50,628 nucleotides of DNA from a bacterium (GTDB lineage: Bacteria > Chloroflexota > Dormibacteria > Aeolococcales > Bog-877). Position numbers and translations under genes: made by a program. The notes beneath the pieces are model-generated. The model worked only from the letters and a program-made list of their open reading frames with translations. It searched no databases and was not told where the DNA came from. The stretch's first letter is position 1, and each line of letters opens with the position of its first letter. Below, piece after piece: positions 7,595-15,017 of this stretch. The DNA lies in the NCBI GenBank assembly GCA_021785655.1, contig JAJYET010000016.1, positions 1-50,628 of the forward strand, in the 5' to 3' direction.

Positions 7595-10500
7595 GTGACC
7601 GAGATCCGGTTCCCCGCCGCGGCGGGAGCCCGCACGGAGCCTCTCGACGAGGAGGCGGAGACCGCGCTGCTGCCCTACGTCCCGAGGCTGGCCATGGATT
7701 GGGTCGCCGCCGGCTCGGGTGAACTGGTGCGGAAGCTGGAGGGCACCCTGGCCTTCGTCGACATCTCCGGGTTCACCAAGCTCACCGAGATGCTGGCGTC
7801 GCGCGGCAAGGCCGGTGCCGAGGAACTCACCGGGTACCTCGACGGGACCTTCGGCAGCCTGCTGGAGGTTGCCTACGGGACCTCCGGTGAGCTGGTCAAG
7901 TGGGGTGGGGACGCGGTGCTGGTTTGGTTCACGGGTGCCGAGCATCCCCAGCGGGCCGTCGCGGCCGCCTGCCGGATGCAGCGGCTCATGGCCCGTCTGG
8001 GCAACCTCAGGACCTCGGCGGGCCCGTCGACCCTGCGCATGTCGGTGGGGATCAACAGCGGGGTCTTCACGTTCTTCTTGGCGGGAGCCCGGCACCGCGA
8101 GCTGCTGGTGACCGGCCCGGCAGCGACCGTCACCGCCCAGATGGAGGCGGTCGCGGAGGCCGGGGAGATCGTGGTGAGCCGGGCGACCGCGCGCCACCTG
8201 GACCCCGGGGTGCTCGGGGCCGCCAAGCAGAAGGGCGTCCTGATCACGGCCCCACCCCGGTTGACAGCCCCGGCGCCGGCCCAGCCCCCTGGCCTCGGAG
8301 CCTTCCGGCCGAGCCTCAGCCTGCCCGTCGACCTGCGTGCGCACCTCCTGGCCATTCCGGTCGAGAGTGAACATCGCCAGGTGGCGGTGGCGTTCTTGGA
8401 GTTCGGTGGGGTGGACGAGTTCCTGGCGAAGAGGGGTGTGGACGAGCTCGCCGGGGAGCTGGACCGGCTGGTGTCGCTGGTCCAGGAGGTGTGCGAGGCG
8501 CATGGCGTCACCTTCTGGGAGACCGACATCGCCGAGAGTGGGGGCAAGGTGATGCTGGTGGCGGGCGCCCCCCGGGCCACCGACGACGACACGGGACGGC
8601 TGCTGGTCGCGGTCCGGGAGATTCTGAACCGGGAGGGCGGCCTCAGGCTCCGGGCGGGAGCCAACCACGGACGGGTCTTCACCGGGGACTTCGGGCCCCC
8701 ATACCGCCGCACCTACTCCGCCAAGGGAGATGCGGTCAATCTCGCCGCCCGGCTCATGGGCCGGGCCGCCCCGGGGGAGCTGCTCGCTTCCGATGCGGCG
8801 CTGAGGCGCAGCCGGATCCGGTTCCGGAGCGAAGAGCTGGAGCCGTTCCTGGTCAAGGGAAAGTCCCATCCGGTCCACGCCCACCGGGTCGGATCACCGG
8901 AGCTCGGCGCCCCGGCGGCGTGGACCCAGGGTCCGGATCTGGTGGGCCGGGAGAGCGAGCTGCGGCTTCTCGACGAGCACCTGGCCGCAGCGGAAAACGG
9001 CCGGGGCGGGTGCCTGGAGCTGGTGGGGCCACCGGGAATCGGCAAGTCCCGGCTCCTCGAGGAGCTGCGGCGGAGGGCCGGGGGCGTGCCGGTCCTCTCG
9101 GTCGTCTGCGATGAGTACCGGTCAGTCCTCCCGTATGCGTCCATGGGGGCCTTGGGGCTCCAGGCGATGGGGGTGGATCCCGGGTCCGGGCCGGAGGAGA
9201 TAGGCCGGGTGCTGGCGGAGTCGGTCGAGCGACTGGCACCCCGGCTGGCACCTTGGCTCCCGCTCTTGGCCGGAGTGGTCGGAGGTGAGGTGGCCCCCAC
9301 CCCCGAGGTGAACGCCCTGGAGGAGCGCTTCCGCAGAGAGCGCCTCGAGGACGTGGTCCTCCAGTTCATGACCGCCATGCTCGTCGGCCCCACCCTGATC
9401 CTCTTCGACGACACCCAGTGGATGGATGACGCCAGTTCCGGGCTGGTCCGGGCGCTCATCAGCTCGATCCCCAGCCGGCCCTGGTTGCTGGTGGTCTCTC
9501 GGCGACCGCAGGAGCGGGGGCTGCTCACGGAAGGTCTGCCTCAGGTCGTGAGCCGGGAGCTCCAGCCGTTGAGCGAGCCCGCTGTCGCCCAGCTCCTGCT
9601 CTCGGCCACCGCCCAGCAACCGCTCGCCCCCCACGAGCTGCGCACCATCTCGGAACGAGGCGGCGGGAACCCCCTGTTCCTCCTCCAGCTGATAGGGACC
9701 GGACGGCAGTCGGGGTTCGGCACCGCTCTGCCCGACACCGTGGAGGAGGTGCTGGCCGCGCAGATCGACCGGCTCTCCCCACCTGACCGCCGCCTCCTGC
9801 GCGTGGCCTCCGTCCTCGGCTTGCAGGTCGCCATCGCAGTCGTGGAGGAGATGACGGGGGAGGTGCTCGACTCGGACCGCCTGGGTGCCCTGGTGGAGTT
9901 CCTTGCCGCCGACGGCTCCGGCACCCTGCGCTTTCGGCACAACATGCTGCGCGACGCCGCCTACGAGGGGTTGCCCTACGCTCGCCGGCGCGAGCTCCAC
10001 GCCCGGGCGGGGGAGGTGCTGGAGCGGCTGGCCGGGGGCGAGGCGGCGGAGATTGCCGGCCTGCTCGCCCTTCACTTCGGGCACGCTCTGCTGCACCGCC
10101 CGGCCTGGCACTACGCCCGGGTGGCCGGCGACCGTGCGCGGACCGTGTACGCCAGCTTCGAGGCAGCCACCTTCTACGAGCAGGCTCTCCAAGCGGCCCG
10201 GGCCCTGGGAGACGTCTCCCCCGCCGAGCTGCTCCAGGTGGCCGAGGCCCTCGGGGACGCCCGCGGGAGGCTGGGGGAGTTCGCCGGTGCCGCCGAGGTC
10301 TACCGAGCCGGCCGCCGCTGGGCAGTGACGGGCCCGGACCAGGCGCGGATCAATTTCAAGATCGCCCTGGCGACTGACCGCGGGGGCAACTACCCGCTCA
10401 CCCTGAGAACCCTGACCCGAGCGGAAGGCAGCCTGGGCGAGGAGCAGGGGCCGGAGGCGGCCCGCCTGCGCGCTGAGATCCGCGCCCAGTACGGCCTGGT

Positions 10501-11464
10501 GCGCCACCGGCAGGGTCGCAGCCAGGACGCCGTCAACCAACTGCTGGACGCGGTCAGGCTGGCGGACCAGGCTGGTGCCCCGGAGGTCCTGGCCACCGCC
10601 CTGGTCCACCTGGACATCGCCGAGCTCACCCTCGGCCGCGAAGGGGGGAGCGCGCACGCCGGCCGGGCGCTGGAGATCCTGCGCCGACTGGGCGACCAAC
10701 CCTGGCTGGAGGCCCGCGCCCTGAACCAGCTCGGTATCCGCGCCTACTTCGCCGGCAACTGGTCCCAGGCAGTGGAGTTCTACACGGAGTCCTGTGACGC
10801 CTGCCGACGCGCGGGGGACGAATGGACGGCGGCGGTGGGCGCGGGCAACATCGCCGAGGTCCTGGCGGACCAGGGGCATCTGGAGCGGGCCGAGACGATC
10901 CTGGAGGAGGCCCTCAGGACGTACCGGGCCGCCGGGACACCCACCTTCATCGGCTACGGAACCATGCTGCTGGGCAGGCTGGCCGCGCGGCGGGGCGACA
11001 GCGCGAGGGCGCTCTCCCTGCTGGCGCAGGCTCGCGCCCTGTCGGCCAGCGATGGCGAGACCCTGCAGCTCCTGCAGTCGGACGCCGCCAGAGCCGAGGC
11101 CCTGCTGCTGGCAGCGGACTTCTCCTCAGCCACAGAGGTCGCCCAACAGGTGCTGCGGGAGGCCGCCTCGAGCCCGGGGAGCGATCTCCTGCTGGCCTGG
11201 ATGGAGCGAGTCCTGGGGCTGGCCCTGGCCAGCCAGGGAGAGCCTTCCACCGCCGTCGCGGCGCACCTGCAGGCCTCGGTCGAGATCGCCCGCCGCCGCG
11301 GGGCCCGCTTTGAGCTGGCGCTGTCCCTCAAGGCGCTGGCGGACCTCTGGCCCAGCGCTGGGCCGGAGGTCCGCGAGGAGAGCTCAGAGCTCTTCGATCA
11401 GCTGGGGGTGGTCGAGACCGCCCGCAGCCTGGGCCGGCTCACGCCGGCCCAGGCCCCTGGCTGA
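7595..11464 (+). CDS. Tandem class III nucleotide cyclase-AAA ATPase-TPR protein (soluble adenylyl cyclase-like)
   Basis: A 1,289-residue cytoplasmic protein. Cyclase domain 1 (about 50-200) has metal Asp56 in FVDISGF and Asp106 in KWGGDAVL. Cyclase domain 2 (about 262-400) has DAVNLAARL (Asn382, Arg386) and Lys318 at the place of Asp106. Domain 1 lacks the Asn/Arg pair (Thr178, Gln182) and domain 2 has Glu269 for the first Asp, so the two probably share one composite site, as in mammalian soluble adenylyl cyclase. An AAA/STAND module follows (Walker A GPPGIGKSR about 478-486; Walker B LILFDD about 601-606), then TPR-like helical repeats to the end. The start is GTG 7595; no Shine-Dalgarno is seen. 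It likely makes cAMP in response to a signal read by the ATPase/TPR part. Confidence 0.92.
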   Translation: MTEIRFPAAAGARTEPLDEEAETALLPYVPRLAMDWVAAGSGELVRKLEGTLAFVDISGFTKLTEMLASRGKAGAEELTGYLDGTFGSLLEVAYGTSGELVKWGGDAVLVWFTGAEHPQRAVAAACRMQRLMARLGNLRTSAGPSTLRMSVGINSGVFTFFLAGARHRELLVTGPAATVTAQMEAVAEAGEIVVSRATARHLDPGVLGAAKQKGVLITAPPRLTAPAPAQPPGLGAFRPSLSLPVDLRAHLLAIPVESEHRQVAVAFLEFGGVDEFLAKRGVDELAGELDRLVSLVQEVCEAHGVTFWETDIAESGGKVMLVAGAPRATDDDTGRLLVAVREILNREGGLRLRAGANHGRVFTGDFGPPYRRTYSAKGDAVNLAARLMGRAAPGELLASDAALRRSRIRFRSEELEPFLVKGKSHPVHAHRVGSPELGAPAAWTQGPDLVGRESELRLLDEHLAAAENGRGGCLELVGPPGIGKSRLLEELRRRAGGVPVLSVVCDEYRSVLPYASMGALGLQAMGVDPGSGPEEIGRVLAESVERLAPRLAPWLPLLAGVVGGEVAPTPEVNALEERFRRERLEDVVLQFMTAMLVGPTLILFDDTQWMDDASSGLVRALISSIPSRPWLLVVSRRPQERGLLTEGLPQVVSRELQPLSEPAVAQLLLSATAQQPLAPHELRTISERGGGNPLFLLQLIGTGRQSGFGTALPDTVEEVLAAQIDRLSPPDRRLLRVASVLGLQVAIAVVEEMTGEVLDSDRLGALVEFLAADGSGTLRFRHNMLRDAAYEGLPYARRRELHARAGEVLERLAGGEAAEIAGLLALHFGHALLHRPAWHYARVAGDRARTVYASFEAATFYEQALQAARALGDVSPAELLQVAEALGDARGRLGEFAGAAEVYRAGRRWAVTGPDQARINFKIALATDRGGNYPLTLRTLTRAEGSLGEEQGPEAARLRAEIRAQYGLVRHRQGRSQDAVNQLLDAVRLADQAGAPEVLATALVHLDIAELTLGREGGSAHAGRALEILRRLGDQPWLEARALNQLGIRAYFAGNWSQAVEFYTESCDACRRAGDEWTAAVGAGNIAEVLADQGHLERAETILEEALRTYRAAGTPTFIGYGTMLLGRLAARRGDSARALSLLAQARALSASDGETLQLLQSDAARAEALLLAADFSSATEVAQQVLREAASSPGSDLLLAWMERVLGLALASQGEPSTAVAAHLQASVEIARRRGARFELALSLKALADLWPSAGPEVREESSELFDQLGVVETARSLGRLTPAQAPG

Positions 11465-12940
11465 TCACCAATACATCGGGTCGCCCAGGGAGGTGGTGTT
11501 GATGACGATCTGCTCGGCACCACCGTGGATCTTGGCGTACGAGGCCACACAAATGCCCACGTCACCTGGCACCAGAGCATTGAGGTACGCGGAGTCGGTG
11601 CAGCCGTACAGGAGCCCCTGGTCGGGATAGGGGCCGGGATTGTTCGTGCTGCCCAATGGGGTCGGGAACGGCTGAGTGGCTCCGACGCAGACCGGCATCA
11701 ATGGGGTCCCGTTGTTGGGAACCGAGTTGACGATGGCTTTGGGGAAGGTCAGGGTGACCGTGCCCGAGACCCCGGAAGCAAGGCTGCCGTTCTGGTAGCT
11801 GGCGACGACCAGCGGGTCGGCTTGCGCCGTGGCCACCAGGCTGTCGCAGCTGAGGGTCTCCCCCAGGCCGAAGGAGCTGAGGAGCTGGAAGCTCCCACCG
11901 CTGTTGCTGTTGGCCGCCACGATACCTGTCGTGCCACTGCCACCCTGCGAGTCGGCAGTGCAGCTCCCGGTGCACGACACGAGCGACTGCACCACGGAGA
12001 AGGGGCTTGAAGTCGCGGAGGTGGTGGCCGCCGGGGAGCTGGCGGTCAGGGGGAAGTCCGCCCCCAGGTTGGTTGCGGCGAGACCCACGCAGGCCGTTGT
12101 CGGGCCCTGGCCGAAGACGGCCGTGCCGGAGCTGTTGGTGAGAACGGTCACGCCGGTCGAAGGCACCGCGGCGACGGAGGCGCCGTTGTTGTAGTACAGC
12201 CCGGCGGCGTCCGGGGAGATGGTGACCGCGACACCGGCAGCTGGGACCGGGGTACTGCCCCGCTCCAACTGGACGCTCACCGGCGGGCACATGTAGCTGA
12301 ACGAGCCGGTCTTGGGGACCGACTGCTGGAGGGCCGGAGGCGGCTGCTGGGTGAACACCAGCTCGAGCGGGATCACGGCGATGGTTGGGTCGGCGCCGAC
12401 CAGGGAGAAGGCGTTTCCTGACCCCGAGAAGTCGTTGGCCTGCTTGACCTCGGTTAGGACAGTGATCGGTGCAGCGGTCGGGGAGGTCAGGGTCAGCGGA
12501 ATCGAAATCGAGCCGCCAGGGAATATGGGGGACCCGCTGGGGTTGGTCAGCTTCACCACGGCCGGGTCGGTATTCGGGACGAACTGCGCGAGCCAGCCCG
12601 TCGCGCTCGGTGGACCCAGCTGGACCGCACTCTGAGCCAGATCGCCGATTGTGAGCTCGGCCGAACCGAAGGACTGCTGGCTGGTGGGGTCGTTGGTGAG
12701 CGTGACGGTGACCTTAGCCGGAGTTGCGACGTAGATCGAAGTAGGCGACGCCGCAGCCTCGTAGTGCTTGGTGCTGGTCGCGGCTCCGGCAATCGGGGCG
12801 GCGAGGGCTCCTGTGGCGAGAAGCGTCGATAGGACGGCACCGACGGCCAGTGTGAATCGCGGCTCGGTCCATGAGCTGAGCAGCCGTGGCCGGAGTGTTG
12901 CCTTGGCCGGGTTGGTGCCCAAGCGGCGCAGGAACCTCAT
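11465..12940 (-). CDS. Secreted beta-rich protein of unknown function
   Basis: A 491-residue exported protein. A basic N-terminus and hydrophobic stretch (about 31-54, ending ALAAPIAGAA) form a Sec-type signal peptide with a rather long n-region. The mature part is rich in Ser, Thr, Gly, Val and Pro with strand-like segments (VTVTLTNDP, ISIPLTLTSP, VTVLTNSSGTAVF), suggesting Ig-like or bacterial surface beta domains. Cys residues occur in pairs (SCTGSC) and singly. No sortase motif or C-terminal anchor is visible. The ATG at 12938-12940 has AAGGAG 10 nt upstream, and a strong promoter lies at 13070-13098. It converges on the cyclase gene with stops abutting. I do not recognise a family. Confidence 0.8.
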   Translation of the reverse strand: MRFLRRLGTNPAKATLRPRLLSSWTEPRFTLAVGAVLSTLLATGALAAPIAGAATSTKHYEAAASPTSIYVATPAKVTVTLTNDPTSQQSFGSAELTIGDLAQSAVQLGPPSATGWLAQFVPNTDPAVVKLTNPSGSPIFPGGSISIPLTLTSPTAAPITVLTEVKQANDFSGSGNAFSLVGADPTIAVIPLELVFTQQPPPALQQSVPKTGSFSYMCPPVSVQLERGSTPVPAAGVAVTISPDAAGLYYNNGASVAAVPSTGVTVLTNSSGTAVFGQGPTTACVGLAATNLGADFPLTASSPAATTSATSSPFSVVQSLVSCTGSCTADSQGGSGTTGIVAANSNSGGSFQLLSSFGLGETLSCDSLVATAQADPLVVASYQNGSLASGVSGTVTLTFPKAIVNSVPNNGTPLMPVCVGATQPFPTPLGSTNNPGPYPDQGLLYGCTDSAYLNALVPGDVGICVASYAKIHGGAEQIVINTTSLGDPMYW

Positions 12941-13069
12941 TCGTCTGGGTCTCCTTATGGCTAGTTCTCTTATCTGCCGCCCTTGGTGCTGGCCGCGGAG
13001 CAGCCAACTGCACGGACAAGCCCTGTCGTGGCAGCACGGAGCCGCAAAGGTGGTCGGATGGCCGACCGT

Positions 13070-13098
13070 TTGTAACAGGGTGGTTCAGCCGCTGTCAA
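13070..13098 (-). promoter_or_regulatory. Strong sigma-A-type promoter for the secreted protein gene
   Basis: On the minus strand TTGACA (13093-13098) is followed after exactly 17 nt by TTACAA (13070-13075). The -35 is perfect and the -10 near consensus, one of the best promoter matches in the window. It would give a leader of about 120 nt before the ATG at 12940. Confidence 0.7.
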
Positions 13099-13764
13099 GG
13101 AGGTGCCGATTTTCGTGCGACGCTGATACAGAAACGTTAGGTCAGGAGCCGTAGAGTTAGTTCGCGAACTGGGGCACCCCGCTGCCAGCCCGACCTCCGC
13201 GATGCGCCCTCCCTGCCGCGGGTTGTGTTGTCCTGCGAGTCCCTGGTGCCATGCCCGGCTCCGACGGGCTCTCCCCTGATCCGGACCTCGGCCCTTCCTT
13301 CCACGTCCGGAGCCGCACCGCCCCTCACCCGTCCAAACGAGCGGTGAACGGAAGGGCCTCCCCTGTCGCCCGCGGCACCCTCCGGACGTGCCGAGACCTC
13401 TGGCCCGGGGAGCGCCGTGGTGTCTCTCGACGCTGGCCACTTGCGACGGGGCTGGGTTCCCTTGGCCCCGGCTGGCCCTTCCCCCGCTGGCGATGGAGTC
13501 CTTCGCTGGGCGCACTTTGGTTCAGGCTAAGAAGTGGCGGCGGCTGAGAACAGGGGCCCTGCGAGAGAGGAACCAGGCCCACCGCGGGCCTCCGCCCATG
13601 GCTTCCCCAATGCTCCACCGAACTGGGGCGCCGGACGCCTGGCCAGGGTGGGCCCGGCGGCCTCGCCCCGGCCCGGGGCTGGGGCGGCCGGCTCCCCGAC
13701 AGGCGCCTGCCGGGCGGGGCGCCCATCCCTCACCTCGATCTGGCCCCGTCTGCAGCTGGCCCAA
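13099..13764. other. Long region without a supported gene
   Basis: About 670 bp of GC-rich sequence between the secreted-protein promoter and the second aldo/keto reductase. Several long open frames cross it on both strands, but their translations are Arg/Pro/Gly-rich and resemble no protein I know. It contains the perfect 12-bp palindrome AGTTCGCGAACT at 13159-13170. An untranslated RNA or the relic of an element is possible, but nothing diagnostic was found. Confidence 0.45.
13159..13170. repeat. Perfect 12-bp palindrome AGTTCGCGAACT
   Basis: A self-complementary site about 60 bp upstream of the -35 of the secreted-protein promoter. The position allows an operator for a dimeric regulator, though a palindrome this short can occur by chance. 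Confidence 0.35.
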
Positions 13765-13770
13765 CATAAT
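13765..13770 (+). promoter_or_regulatory. -10 element of a probably leaderless transcript
   Basis: CATAAT is followed by 6 nt and then the ATG at 13777. There is no Shine-Dalgarno before that ATG. No -35 is recognisable. Confidence 0.5.
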
Positions 13771-13776
13771 CGACTG

Positions 13777-14754
13777 ATGCGCTACATCGACGTGGACGGC
13801 CGCCAGCTTTCGGTGGTCGGTCTGGGCTGCTGGCAGTTCGGCGCGAAGGGCTGGGGATATGGCCGAGACTTCGGAGAGACAGAGTCGCTGGCGATCGTGC
13901 GCCGGGCGCTGGAGCTAGGGGTCACCGTGCTGGACACTGCGGAGATGTACGGACGGGGCGCGAGCGAGCGGCTGGTCGGCAAGGCTCTCAAGGGAGTGGA
14001 GGGCGATCGCTTTCTGGCCACCAAGTTCGCGCCGGTGGCACCCCTGCCCCAGGTCCTGATGCGCCACCTGCAGCGCAGTCTGGAACGCCTGGGGGTCGAC
14101 CGCCTCGATCTCTATCAGCTGCACTGGCCCAACCCGCTCTTCCCGCTCGGCGTCCAGGTGGAGGGGCTCAGACGGGCGCTGGGCGAGGGCCTCACCCGCT
14201 ACGTGGGTGTCAGCAACTACTCCCTCTCCCGGTGGCGCCGGGCGGAGCGCCTTCTGGGGATCCCGATCCTCACCAACCAGGTGCGCTACAACCTCCTGCA
14301 GACCCAGGCGGAGCGCCGGCTGCTGCCCCACGCCCAGGCCACGGGCCACGTGTTGGTCGCCTACAGCCCCCTCGCCCAGGGAGCGCTGAGCGGCCGCTAC
14401 CGCCCCGGCAGCGGCCCTGGTGGCGTGAGGCGGGTTAACCCTCTGTTCACCGCGGAGGGGCTCCAGGCAGCGGCCCCGGTGGTCGGGGCCCTGCGGGAGA
14501 TCGCCGCCGGGCGTAATGTCACCCCGTCCCAGGTCGCCCTCGCCTACCTGATCTCGCAGCCCCGAGTCGTGGTCATCCCCGGGGCCAAGTCGGTGGCCCA
14601 GCTGGAGGCCAACGTCGCCGCCGCGGACATCCAGCTCGGCGACGACGAGCTGCTGGCGCTGCGCCGGGCGTCCGACCTCTTCCGTCTCTCCTCGGTCAGG
14701 GCCGGGCTGCAGATGCTCGGTCGGCACCGGGGCAGGGGCGCGGCCGCTTCCTGA
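13777..14754 (+). CDS. Aldo/keto reductase
   Basis: A 325-residue barrel oxidoreductase, NADPH-dependent by family. The catalytic tetrad is complete: Asp53 and Tyr58 in VLDTAEMYG, Lys83 in ATKFAP and His116 in YQLHWPNP. The late segment VVVIPGAKSVAQLEANV forms the cofactor phosphate site. The start is the ATG at 13777, supported by homology (MRYIDVDGRQLSVVGLG) and by the -10 hexamer 6 nt upstream; the frame stays open for 81 codons before it, but that part looks non-coding. The TKFAP and YQLHWPNP blocks resemble the oxidoreductases that act on small aldehydes or sugars. Substrate not predictable. Confidence 0.92.
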   Translation: MRYIDVDGRQLSVVGLGCWQFGAKGWGYGRDFGETESLAIVRRALELGVTVLDTAEMYGRGASERLVGKALKGVEGDRFLATKFAPVAPLPQVLMRHLQRSLERLGVDRLDLYQLHWPNPLFPLGVQVEGLRRALGEGLTRYVGVSNYSLSRWRRAERLLGIPILTNQVRYNLLQTQAERRLLPHAQATGHVLVAYSPLAQGALSGRYRPGSGPGGVRRVNPLFTAEGLQAAAPVVGALREIAAGRNVTPSQVALAYLISQPRVVVIPGAKSVAQLEANVAAADIQLGDDELLALRRASDLFRLSSVRAGLQMLGRHRGRGAAAS

Positions 14755-14940
14755 CCCCACCCGCCGGGTGACGCGTTCTTCAGCTCCCGTGGCGGTGCCG
14801 TGACAGCTCTCGGCTGAGTTCGGGCGCAAGATCCAGGCACGGGGACGGTGCGCACTGCTCCAGGCCCCGATCTGGAGGTGCGTACATCACCACGAGAGCG
14901 GCGCACGGGGGCGGGCCCGGCAGCCGCAGGTCTGACCTCT

Positions 14941-14948
14941 CCCCCCCC
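14941..14948 (+). repeat. C8 homopolymer at the 5' end of the GGDEF/EAL gene
   Basis: Eight consecutive C residues lie between a GTG-started frame (14848 or 14878, the latter with GGAG just upstream) and the main reading frame. One additional C would join the two frames and restore a normal start and a complete first transmembrane helix. The tract is either a sequencing or assembly length error or a slippage-prone switch. Confidence 0.6.
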
Positions 14949-15017
14949 TCAGACCTGCTGCCCCGGCTCCGCTGGAGCTTCCTCGGGATCGCGCTGCTCA
15001 GCCTGGTCGCCGCCCTG

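Noticed and set aside
9122-10879. 585-codon minus-strand frame inside the cyclase gene
   Set aside because: The plus strand encodes AAA and TPR domains here; the antisense product is low complexity.
13176-13740. Possible structured RNA or group II intron relic
   Set aside because: Scanned by eye on both strands; no domain V-like hairpin or RNase P/tmRNA signature could be identified.
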